Assembly (NCBI GenBank): GCA_015490115.1
Contig: WFYM01000071.1
Span: 1-20,404, forward strand
Origin: Aquificaceae bacterium
GTDB lineage: Bacteria; Aquificota; Aquificia; Aquificales; Aquificaceae
DNA: 20,404 nt
Reading direction: 5' to 3'
Shown: piece after piece, positions 14,796 through 20,404 of the stretch
Numbering within the stretch: position 1 is the first letter of the stretch
Layout: every line of letters starts with the position of its first letter
Notes under the pieces: generated by a model
Databases searched by the model: none
Seen by the model: the letters and a program-made list of their open reading frames with translations, nothing else
Told to the model about the DNA's origin: nothing
Position numbers and translations under genes: made by a program

Positions 14796-15153
14796 GCTGT
14801 CCCGCATACCAGTTCCCAAGTCCAACCGCTACATAAGGAGGAGGGGAGGAAGGGTCTTCAAGCCTCCGAGGGTGAGGAACTGGGAGGTGAGGGCGCTCTG
14901 GGAGATAAAGCAGCAATATAAGGGGAAGCCGATAGACACAAAAGTATCGGTGGATATAACTCTTACACTACCCAACAACAGGAAGAGGGACATAGACAAC
15001 ATGCTAAAGTCCCTCTGGGACGTCCTCGAGAAGGGGGGAGTGATAAAGAACGACAACCTGATCTACGAGGTGAGAACCGTAAAGAGAGTTGTAAAGGGTG
15101 AGGAGGGGGTAGAGATAAGGATAAAGAGGTTCAGGGAGAGGAGAAGGTCCTGA
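14782..15153 (+). CDS. rusA: RusA-family Holliday junction resolvase
   Basis: RusA is a dimeric metal-dependent endonuclease that cuts four-way DNA junctions symmetrically. The 123-residue protein matches the family's length and core RDIDNMLKSLWDVL followed by VIKNDNLIYE. Aspartates D70, D72 and D91 and lysine K76 fall at the same numbers as the catalytic residues of E. coli RusA; the residue before D91 is Asn90, where E. coli has Asp. A basic N-terminal third (IRRRGGRVFKPPR) suits DNA binding. RusA is usually prophage-borne, but nothing phage-like surrounds this copy, and an A. aeolicus RusA is known. It overlaps the DUF4149 gene by 14 bases and the converging miaA by 23. Confidence 0.9.
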   Translation: MVVLRLSRIPVPKSNRYIRRRGGRVFKPPRVRNWEVRALWEIKQQYKGKPIDTKVSVDITLTLPNNRKRDIDNMLKSLWDVLEKGGVIKNDNLIYEVRTVKRVVKGEEGVEIRIKRFRERRRS

Positions 15154-16033
15154 CGATAAGGTCTGCCGCCTCCTCCATGCTCAGCCTGTCGAGGTCGACC
15201 TCCCTCCAGCCCTGCCTCCTGAACCACCTTATTTGTCGCTTGGCATACTCTTTCGTGTTTCTTACAGCCTCCTTGAAGGCTTCTTCGAAGGAGATTTTAC
15301 CTTCGAGATAAGGCACGAACTCTTTGTAGTTTATAGCTTGAGGTGAGGTGAGGAAGTTCTTAAAGCCCATTTTGAGAAGTTTCCTCAACTCATCGAGGAG
15401 ACCCTCCTCTAACATGGACCTTAGCCTGTCCTCTATCCTTTTTGATAGGCTCTCCCAACTCCTTATGAGGAAGTAGCCCTTATATGGGAGTCTCGGCTTT
15501 TCCCATCTGTGGAAGCTGGAGAAGGGTCTTCCCGTGTTTATGAAGACTTCCAAGGCTCTTACAATCCTCCTGAGGTCGTTCGGGTGTATCTTCTCCGCGT
15601 AAGCTGGGTCAACAGCCTTTAGCTTCTTGTAGAGGTACAGGCTCCCCTTTTCCTTTGCTACGGCGTAGAGCTTTTTCCTGAGCTTCCAGTCGGGCTTCGG
15701 CGTCCCCTCTATTCCGAAGAGAAGTGCCTGTATGTAGAGGTATGTCCCGCCGACAACTACGGGGACCTTCCCTTTGGACTCTATTTCCTTTACAGCTCTC
15801 AAAGCCATCTCCTCGAATATCTTGGCGTCGAAGTAATCTCCCGGATCTACGACATCGATGAGGTGGTGTTTTACCTCCTTCATGCATTCGAGCGGTTTCG
15901 CCGTCCCTACGTCCATACCCCTGTAAACTGTCATCGAGTCCGCGCTTATTATCTCCCCGCCTATCTTCTTTGCGACGAGGCAGGCGAGATCGGACTTCCC
16001 TACCGCGGTCGGACCGCCTATCACAAGGAGCAT
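15131..16033 (-). CDS. miaA: tRNA dimethylallyltransferase
   Basis: MiaA adds a dimethylallyl group to N6 of A37 in tRNAs that read codons beginning with U, steadying codon pairing. The 300-residue protein has the P-loop GGPTAVGKSD (6-15), the catalytic ADSMTVYRGMDVGTAKP (31-47), HHLIDVVDPGDYFDAKIF, VGGTYLYIQALLFGIEG, NDLRRIVRALEVF and the C-terminal YAKRQIRWFR. It lacks any long C-terminal extension. ATG 16033 has no ribosome site; AATAAT lies 10 bases ahead. The 18 bases upstream are shared with the start of the divergent tRNA-Pro gene. Its 3' end overlaps rusA by 23 bases. Confidence 0.95.
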   Translation of the reverse strand: MLLVIGGPTAVGKSDLACLVAKKIGGEIISADSMTVYRGMDVGTAKPLECMKEVKHHLIDVVDPGDYFDAKIFEEMALRAVKEIESKGKVPVVVGGTYLYIQALLFGIEGTPKPDWKLRKKLYAVAKEKGSLYLYKKLKAVDPAYAEKIHPNDLRRIVRALEVFINTGRPFSSFHRWEKPRLPYKGYFLIRSWESLSKRIEDRLRSMLEEGLLDELRKLLKMGFKNFLTSPQAINYKEFVPYLEGKISFEEAFKEAVRNTKEYAKRQIRWFRRQGWREVDLDRLSMEEAADLIVRTFSSP

Positions 16034-16036
16034 GTC

Positions 16037-16042
16037 TAAAAT
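16037..16042 (+). promoter_or_regulatory. Possible -10 box for tRNA-Pro
   Basis: TAAAAT lies 9 bases before the mature tRNA-Pro 5' end, within an 18-base AT-rich gap shared with the divergent miaA start. It would leave a very short 5' leader for RNase P or equivalent to remove. No clear -35 is seen. Confidence 0.35.
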
Positions 16043-16051
16043 AATTATTGA

Positions 16052-16124
16052 CGGGGCGTAGCTCAGGTGGCAGAGCGTCGGCTTTGGGAGCCGGAGGTCG
16101 GGGGTTCAAGTCCCCCCGCCCCGA
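16052..16124 (+). tRNA. tRNA-Pro (anticodon TGG)
   Basis: A full cloverleaf folds by eye. The acceptor stem CGGGGCG pairs perfectly with CGCCCCG, the D stem is GCTC/GAGC, and the anticodon stem TCGGC/GCCGG closes the loop TTTGGGA with anticodon TGG. The T arm is GGGGG-TTCAAGT-CCCCC and the discriminator base is A. Length is 73 and CCA is not encoded, so it must be added afterwards. Only one base separates the tRNA 3' end from the stop of the converging gene at 16126. Confidence 0.96.
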
Positions 16125-16125
16125 T

Positions 16126-17415
16126 TCATGGTTCGTAAACGTACTCGACCCTCTCGACCCTACCGTTGAGGTAGATGTAGTAGAAGGTGGCGAGTTCCTC
16201 TTTAGATCCTAAGGAGAGACTTATGCAGTCGCTTTTGAAGAGGAGTTTCATGCTCCAACCCCAAGATCCTAAAGCCCCGGCGATCTTACATGGACTAAGG
16301 ACCTCCTTTGGTCTCCCGTAGAACTTGGGTCTGCCCTTAGCCATAGCTTCTTCCCAGATCTTTTGGACCTCGAAAGTATTACCTGAGGAGACCAAGAACA
16401 GCTCCACTACTTTCTTAACCCTTCCATTCCCCGTCAGGATCCTCAGGAAGGCGTCTTTTCTCCCGTCCCCGTTTATGTCCGCAAACGCTACCCAAGGAGC
16501 CAAGTCCTTCCCAGTATAGGCTTTGAGGTTCTCGCAGGACACACCGGGGAACTCCGTGTAGACTTCATAGTTTCCAAAGCTTTTTAATAGAACCCTGTGT
16601 GCTTCCTCCGGTATAGCTAAGTCCACCCTGCAATCTTTTTCATTCACCACCAAGCTGAAGGAAGAAGAAACTTTGAAGGTGGTCCTCAGCTCACTTCCCC
16701 TCAAAGGCAGGATCTCTTTATCCTCCTCCACCAATACCCAGTCGAAGCCTAAGAAGGGGGTCCCGTCCCTGAACTTGCCCCAGAGGTATGCGTCCCTCGT
16801 GAAGTGGAAAGAGAGGAGGAGGTAGTCCAAGTCGAACCTTGCCATGAACGTATCCTCACAAACCTTCCTGACCATAAGGGGCTTGGCACCTTGGAAGAAG
16901 AGGCTCTTAGGGTCTATCTCCTTTCCCTTCAGCTCTGGCGGTATCCTTATGTAGAGGGTGAGGAGGCGGGGTCTTGACTGCTTCAGATTTACCACCAGCG
17001 GGTTTGCCTCAACTACCACCTTTGCCTCTCTATTTCCCGGGACCCAGGCTTCGTCTATGAAAAGGGTCTCCTCTCCCCTGACCTCCGAGTAGCTGAGAGT
17101 CCCGTCGTATCTGCTCCTCAGAGAAAAGCAGCAGAAGCTCTCCCCGGGCTTTACACCTTTATTCTTTGCGGTCCACACTATTCTGCCTCCGTCCTTTATG
17201 AGTAGGCTCCAGCCATCCGGAGTTTTCACCTCGTAAACAGGAGCGAGCGGGTAAAGGCTAAAGAGTATGATCTCCTCAAATCTTTCCGAGTTCACCACCT
17301 CGTAGGTGTAAAGGTAGTCACCCCTCGTTTCGTCGAACTTTACCTCGTAGAAGACCTTGGGCTTGGAGTGGGACGCTGAAAATACCAGTATTAGTAACGC
17401 CCACAGGGTCCACAT
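16126..17415 (-). CDS. Secreted protein of unknown family, long paralogue with calcium-type loop
   Basis: I do not recognise this family. The 429-residue protein has a hydrophobic leader (about 1-15). A beta-rich N-terminal region (about 20-250) contains C95-C96 and C186. A C-terminal domain (about 258-429) is paralogous to nearly all of the mature protein encoded just upstream at 17419-18042. The shared domain has four cysteines (C262, C294, C376, C397), probably two disulfides, and the loop DINGDGRKD (313-321), which fits the calcium-binding D-x-N-x-D-G-x-x-D pattern of FG-GAP, dockerin and EF-hand-like proteins. It follows its paralogue by 3 bases, with AGGGGA as ribosome site. A periplasmic or surface role is inferred; no catalytic motif is seen. 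Confidence 0.8.
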   Translation of the reverse strand: MWTLWALLILVFSASHSKPKVFYEVKFDETRGDYLYTYEVVNSERFEEIILFSLYPLAPVYEVKTPDGWSLLIKDGGRIVWTAKNKGVKPGESFCCFSLRSRYDGTLSYSEVRGEETLFIDEAWVPGNREAKVVVEANPLVVNLKQSRPRLLTLYIRIPPELKGKEIDPKSLFFQGAKPLMVRKVCEDTFMARFDLDYLLLSFHFTRDAYLWGKFRDGTPFLGFDWVLVEEDKEILPLRGSELRTTFKVSSSFSLVVNEKDCRVDLAIPEEAHRVLLKSFGNYEVYTEFPGVSCENLKAYTGKDLAPWVAFADINGDGRKDAFLRILTGNGRVKKVVELFLVSSGNTFEVQKIWEEAMAKGRPKFYGRPKEVLSPCKIAGALGSWGWSMKLLFKSDCISLSLGSKEELATFYYIYLNGRVERVEYVYEP

Positions 17416-17418
17416 GGG

Positions 17419-18042
17419 TCAGTCCCCTAAGAAGATCTCTATCTCGGAAAAGGCACCGTTCGTGTAGATGAGTATCCACGTGAAGTAGTCTATATCGTCC
17501 GCCCTCATCTCTAAGCAGTCGAAGGAAAAGTGGAGGGTGAGGTAGCCGTACTCGAACCTGTCCTCGAACCTGCAGGGGCTGAAGATTCTGGCGGGCCTTC
17601 TGCTGTAGTTGGACCTCCCCGGAACGAATTTGAGATCCGCCATCTTCACCACCCTGTAAGACTGACCTTCAGATATTAGGAAGACCTCTGCGACCTTCTT
17701 CCCTTTTCCCCAGAGGATCCTGAGGAACATGTCCTTCCTCCCGTCCCCGTTGAAGTCACCTATGGCGACCCAGGGAGCGAAGTTCTCACCCACGAAGCGA
17801 TGCATCTGGCTACAGTAAAACCCAGAGTTAAACTCGGTAAGCACCCTGTAGGGACCGAACTCCCTGATCAGGACTTTGTGAACCTCCTCAGGTATGGAGA
17901 GGTACACACTGCAACCCTCAAGATCCACCTCAAGTCGCGGGGGAGGACCCACCTCCACGGTGCTGAAGACACGTTTTGGAAAGTTACGCTCTGCACCGAA
18001 GGCAAGGCAGGCAATAAGGATCAGCTTGATAACCCTCCTCAC
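17419..18042 (-). CDS. Secreted protein of unknown family, short paralogue with calcium-type loop
   Basis: The 207-residue protein begins with a basic stretch and hydrophobic core (MRRVIKLILIACLAFGA), likely cut by signal peptidase I after A17. From residue 44 it matches the C-terminal domain of the following gene: shared cysteines C44, C77, C157 and C176; IPEEVHKVL; FAPWVAIGDFNGDGRKDMFLRIL, with the calcium-type loop at 96-104; and GRSNYSRRPARIFSPC. C12 makes a weak lipobox (LIAC), but the hydrophobic core before it is short. Start is GTG 18042 without a ribosome site; TATATT lies 14 bases ahead. The pair looks like a tandem duplication in which one copy gained or lost a 240-residue N-terminal region. 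Function unknown. Confidence 0.8.
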   Translation of the reverse strand: MRRVIKLILIACLAFGAERNFPKRVFSTVEVGPPPRLEVDLEGCSVYLSIPEEVHKVLIREFGPYRVLTEFNSGFYCSQMHRFVGENFAPWVAIGDFNGDGRKDMFLRILWGKGKKVAEVFLISEGQSYRVVKMADLKFVPGRSNYSRRPARIFSPCRFEDRFEYGYLTLHFSFDCLEMRADDIDYFTWILIYTNGAFSEIEIFLGD

Positions 18043-18064
18043 CCCAAGCTAAAGTTAATATAGC

Positions 18065-19321
18065 ATGATAAGGACCTTAACAATTCTTCTGGCTTTCTTT
18101 CTCCTCTCCTGCGCTCCCCTATCGGAGACTATCCAGCACGCCATACTCCCTCCCGAGGAGGAGATAAGGCTCGGAAAGAGCTACATACCTTCCGCCATAG
18201 CTGAGAACGAGGGTCTCTACCCAGACGAGGAGGTCCAAAGCTATGTGAGGGAACTCGGTATGAAGCTCGCCTCTTTAGCTCCGAGGAAGCTACCTTACCG
18301 CTTCTTCGTAGTTAACTCTTCGATCCAAAACGCCTTCGCCCTTCCGGGTGGTCCCGTCTTTATAACGAGGGGACTGCTCCTTATGCTCGAGAACGAGAGC
18401 GAGCTTGTCGCCGTTCTCGGACACGAACTCGGACATACAAACAAAAGGCACCATGCGAGGTATCTCGAGAAGGTCCTCGGTCTTTCCCTGCTACTTAGGG
18501 TAACCACAGCCCTCATAGGTGACGGGAGCCTCTCCTCCCAGCTCCTCGTCCAAGCTGCGAATATAGGAGCTTCCCTCCTTGCCCTCAAGTTCAGCAGGGA
18601 TCAGGAGAGGGAGGCGGACGCCTTCGGTGTTGAGATAGTCTCGAGGGCGGGTTACGACCCTGAGGGTTTCATAGGCGTCTTCGAAAAGTTCAAAGAGATC
18701 CAAAAGGAAAGACCCCCCGCTTGGCTCTCGACCCACCCCCTACCTGAAGAGAGGATAAGGAACGTCTCCCGAGAGGTGAAGAAGCTAAAAAGACCCGGTA
18801 TGAAGGTGGATTCGGAGAGGTTCAGGAGGGTAAAAAGGAAGCTCCTCGAAACCAAAAGGTCCTTCGAACTCTACGAGGAGGGGAAAGATTTATACAGCAG
18901 GGGGGAAAAGTCTTTAGCCCTCGAAAAGTTCAGGGAGTCTTTGAGGCTATTCGAAAGAAACCAGATGGCTCACGTCTACATCGCTGTTATACTTTCGGAG
19001 ATGGGAAGGAACGAAGAAGCCCTCAGGCACGCTACGAGGGCTGTTGAGATAGACCCCGATCTCCTCTGGGGCAGGTTCGTAAGGGGTGCTGTCCTCTTTA
19101 ACATGGGTAAATTCGAGGGGAGCATCGAAGAACTCGAAGAGGCGAGAAGGCTCGTCCCCACCTTCCCCGACACTTACTACTACATGGGAAGGAGCTACGA
19201 AGCCTTGGGGAGATACAGGGAAGCTCTCATCAGCTACGAGAACGCAATAAGGCTCGCGAAGGGTGACGAAGTTTGGCTCCAAGATGCGAGGAGAAGATAC
19301 GAAGCCTTAAGGAGAATATAA
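18065..19321 (+). CDS. BepA-like M48 metalloprotease lipoprotein with TPR domain
   Basis: BepA-type proteins are periplasmic zinc proteases and chaperones that monitor assembly of outer-membrane proteins. The 418-residue protein has a lipobox ending LLSC16, a protease domain with the zinc site HELGH (120-124) and third ligand E181 in EREAD, followed by WLSTHPLPEERI, a typical M48C feature. From about residue 275 there are at least three TPR units (LYSRGEKSLALEKFRESL; SEMGRNEEALRHATRAVEIDP; EALGRYREALISYENAI). The BamA-like gene 114 bases downstream fits the known BepA-BamA partnership. ATG 18065 has no ribosome site; TAAAGT lies 9 bases ahead. The -10 box of tRNA-Arg overlaps its stop codon. 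Confidence 0.92.
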   Translation: MIRTLTILLAFFLLSCAPLSETIQHAILPPEEEIRLGKSYIPSAIAENEGLYPDEEVQSYVRELGMKLASLAPRKLPYRFFVVNSSIQNAFALPGGPVFITRGLLLMLENESELVAVLGHELGHTNKRHHARYLEKVLGLSLLLRVTTALIGDGSLSSQLLVQAANIGASLLALKFSRDQEREADAFGVEIVSRAGYDPEGFIGVFEKFKEIQKERPPAWLSTHPLPEERIRNVSREVKKLKRPGMKVDSERFRRVKRKLLETKRSFELYEEGKDLYSRGEKSLALEKFRESLRLFERNQMAHVYIAVILSEMGRNEEALRHATRAVEIDPDLLWGRFVRGAVLFNMGKFEGSIEELEEARRLVPTFPDTYYYMGRSYEALGRYREALISYENAIRLAKGDEVWLQDARRRYEALRRI

Positions 19322-19322
19322 T
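19317..19322 (+). promoter_or_regulatory. -10 box of tRNA-Arg
   Basis: A perfect TATAAT overlaps the stop codon of the protease gene (TAA 19319-19321) and lies 13 bases before the mature tRNA 5' end. Transcription would start near 19329, leaving a leader of a few bases. The -35 region, inside the protease gene, is poor. Confidence 0.5.
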
Positions 19323-19335
19323 ATTAAACCTTGGA

Positions 19336-19409
19336 GGGCCCGTAGCTCAGCTGGACAGAGCAGGGGATTTCTAATCCCCGGGTCGGGGGTTCGAGTCCCT
19401 CCGGGCCCG
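19336..19409 (+). tRNA. tRNA-Arg (anticodon TCT)
   Basis: The acceptor stem GGGCCCG pairs perfectly with CGGGCCC, the D stem is GCTC/GAGC, and the anticodon stem GGGGA/TCCCC closes the loop TTTCTAA with anticodon TCT. The T arm GGGGG-TTCGAGT-CCCTC has one G-U pair. The discriminator is G. Length is 74 and CCA is not encoded. This tRNA reads AGA, and AGG by wobble, the main Arg codons of the surrounding genes. Confidence 0.96.
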
Positions 19410-19420
19410 CTACTTCCCTT

Positions 19421-19426
19421 TATACT
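19421..19426 (+). promoter_or_regulatory. -10 box upstream of the BamA-like gene
   Basis: TATACT lies 9 bases before ATG 19436. The intervening TCTTTCTTA contains no ribosome site, so the mRNA probably starts within a few bases of the start codon. Transcription could also read through from tRNA-Arg, which ends 26 bases before ATG. Confidence 0.42.
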
Positions 19427-19435
19427 TCTTTCTTA

Positions 19436-20404
19436 ATGAGATACACACTCCTGCTCTTTGTTCTGATCTCCATATCCTTCCCGAAGGTCTTTTTGGAGTC
19501 CAACTACCCCCTCAGGAACAACAACCTCCGGGAGATAGCCACCGAGGAGGACTTGGACTTTTTACTCTGGATTCTAAGGAACCTGAGGGATGTGAGGAGG
19601 GTGGAGGTGTTCAAGATCGGAGACGACACTGTGATCTACGTAGACAGATACCCTATACTGAAGCGGGTTGAGGTAAGGGGAAACAGAGGTATAGGGGAGG
19701 AGGAAATTAAGAGCTTCCTCGGTCTCAGGGAGGGGGAGCCTCTCATAGGTTTCAGCGAAGAAGCTGCAGAGGAAGCCCTTTTGAGGTTTTACAGGGATAG
19801 GGGATACGTGGAAGCTAAGGTGAGCGTAAGCCTTAACGTCGACGAGGAGGGGTTCGCTGACATTAAGATAAACGTCGAGGAGGGGGAGCTACACTTCCTC
19901 GGGGGGGCTGTTTTCGAGGGAGCAAGGTCTTACACCCACAGGAAGCTCATAGAGGAGTCCGGTCTCGAGATAGGGGAGGTGTTCAACGAAGAGCTTGCAA
20001 GGAAAGGTGCAAAGAGGCTGAGGGAATTCTACAGGAGGGAGGGTTTTCTTGAGAGCTTCGTTTATTTAAAGGACATCAAAGTGGTGAGGGGAAGAAGACC
20101 CTTCCCCTTCGTCCTCTCTCCGGGTCCCGTGAGGGGAAGCTTCAGGGACAGGGTAAGGTCCGTACTCAGGGGTCTTTCCAACTTCGTCTCCCATCCCGTC
20201 TCCGTTCTCAAAGCCCTCTTCGGAAGGGGTCACTTCGCCCTTCCCGTCTACCGGATATTCGAGGGCAGGAGATACGAAGTCGAGTTCGAGGGGAACGAGT
20301 TTTTGAGCGACGAGGAGCTTTCAGCCCTAATAGACAGAAGGACGGCGAGTGTCGACCACTTCTTCCTCGAAGGTCTGAAGAGGAAGATAGAAGAAGCCTA
20401 CAAG
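19436..20404 (+). CDS. BamA/Omp85-family outer-membrane assembly protein, N-terminal POTRA part (partial)
   Basis: The frame opens at ATG 19436 and runs without a stop to the window edge, giving 323 residues; the membrane barrel lies beyond. A signal peptide (about 1-20) is followed by POTRA-type domains. A first, divergent one is at about 21-72. A second begins at PILKRVEVRGNRGIGEEEIKSFLG and includes RFYRDRGYVEAKVSV. A third begins at LHFLGGAVFEGARSYTHRKL and includes EFYRREGFLESFVYL. A fourth begins at YEVEFEGNEFLSDEELSALI. About 60 residues (216-275) separate the YL strand of the third from YRIFEGRRYEVEF, more than usual, suggesting an insertion. BamA proper usually has five POTRA domains; a TamA-like protein remains possible. 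Confidence 0.85.
   Translation, partial: MRYTLLLFVLISISFPKVFLESNYPLRNNNLREIATEEDLDFLLWILRNLRDVRRVEVFKIGDDTVIYVDRYPILKRVEVRGNRGIGEEEIKSFLGLREGEPLIGFSEEAAEEALLRFYRDRGYVEAKVSVSLNVDEEGFADIKINVEEGELHFLGGAVFEGARSYTHRKLIEESGLEIGEVFNEELARKGAKRLREFYRREGFLESFVYLKDIKVVRGRRPFPFVLSPGPVRGSFRDRVRSVLRGLSNFVSHPVSVLKALFGRGHFALPVYRIFEGRRYEVEFEGNEFLSDEELSALIDRRTASVDHFFLEGLKRKIEEAYK

Noticed and set aside
18007..18009. Cys12 of the short secreted paralogue as a lipoprotein anchor
   Set aside because: LIAC fits the lipobox loosely, but only about five hydrophobic residues precede it. A signal peptidase I site after AFGA is more convincing, and the paralogue has no lipobox.
1..20404. Mobile elements, prophage or CRISPR repeats
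   Set aside because: No transposase, integrase or regularly spaced repeats were seen. The rusA gene alone is not enough to call a prophage, and codon use is uniform throughout.

Overview
The window looks like a dense chromosomal stretch from a hyperthermophilic member of the Aquificaceae (the Aquifex / Hydrogenobacter / Thermocrinis / Hydrogenivirga group). Recognisable relatives of Aquifex aeolicus proteins support this: a close LeuT orthologue, a compact TilS, RsmA and RusA. Further support comes from very strong use of AGG/AGA for Arg and ATA for Ile, purine-rich coding strands, a c-type cytochrome with a CcsA-type assembly protein, and almost no intergenic DNA. Genus and species cannot be fixed from this sequence. 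I see no mobile element, CRISPR array or prophage, and no gene-free stretch longer than about 60 bases.

Layout. (1) Bases 1-356, minus: 5' part of a small MerT/MerC-like membrane protein, divergent from (2) 409-4419, plus: rsmA, speE, rpsF, ssb, rpsR, rplI and a ccsA/ccsB-type cytochrome c assembly gene. A perfect 8-bp palindrome sits between the two. (3) 4409-6853, minus: folC followed by a degenerate EAL-HDOD regulator. (4) 6877-11668, plus: a TPR-like protein of unknown role, tilS, ftsH and a leuC-type dehydratase large subunit. (5) 11665-11994, minus: a small secreted cytochrome c. (6) 12006-15153, plus: mtnP, leuT, a DUF4149 membrane protein and rusA. (7) 15131-16033, minus: miaA. (8) tRNA-Pro(TGG), plus. 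(9) 16126-18042, minus: two tandem, paralogous secreted proteins with four conserved cysteines and a DxNGDGxxD calcium-type loop; I do not recognise this family. (10) 18065-20404, plus: a BepA-like lipoprotein metalloprotease, tRNA-Arg(TCT) and the start of a BamA-family POTRA protein that runs off the window.

Themes. Much of the content serves translation and RNA modification (RsmA, bS6, bS18, bL9, TilS, MiaA, two tRNAs). SpeE makes methylthioadenosine as a by-product and MtnP removes it. BepA-like protease and BamA-like protein belong together in outer-membrane assembly. FtsH covers the inner membrane. The CcsA-type protein would help attach haem to cytochromes such as the one encoded here.

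The most interesting signals are three. The first is the unrecognised pair of secreted cysteine/calcium-loop proteins. The second is a consistent split in start signals: genes that begin a transcription unit mostly lack a Shine-Dalgarno sequence and have a TATAAT-like box about 6-11 bases before the start codon (leaderless mRNAs), whereas operon-internal genes mostly have strong GGAGG-type sites. The third is a LeuT orthologue with a conservative change in the substrate pocket. All three pairs of converging genes overlap at their 3' ends.
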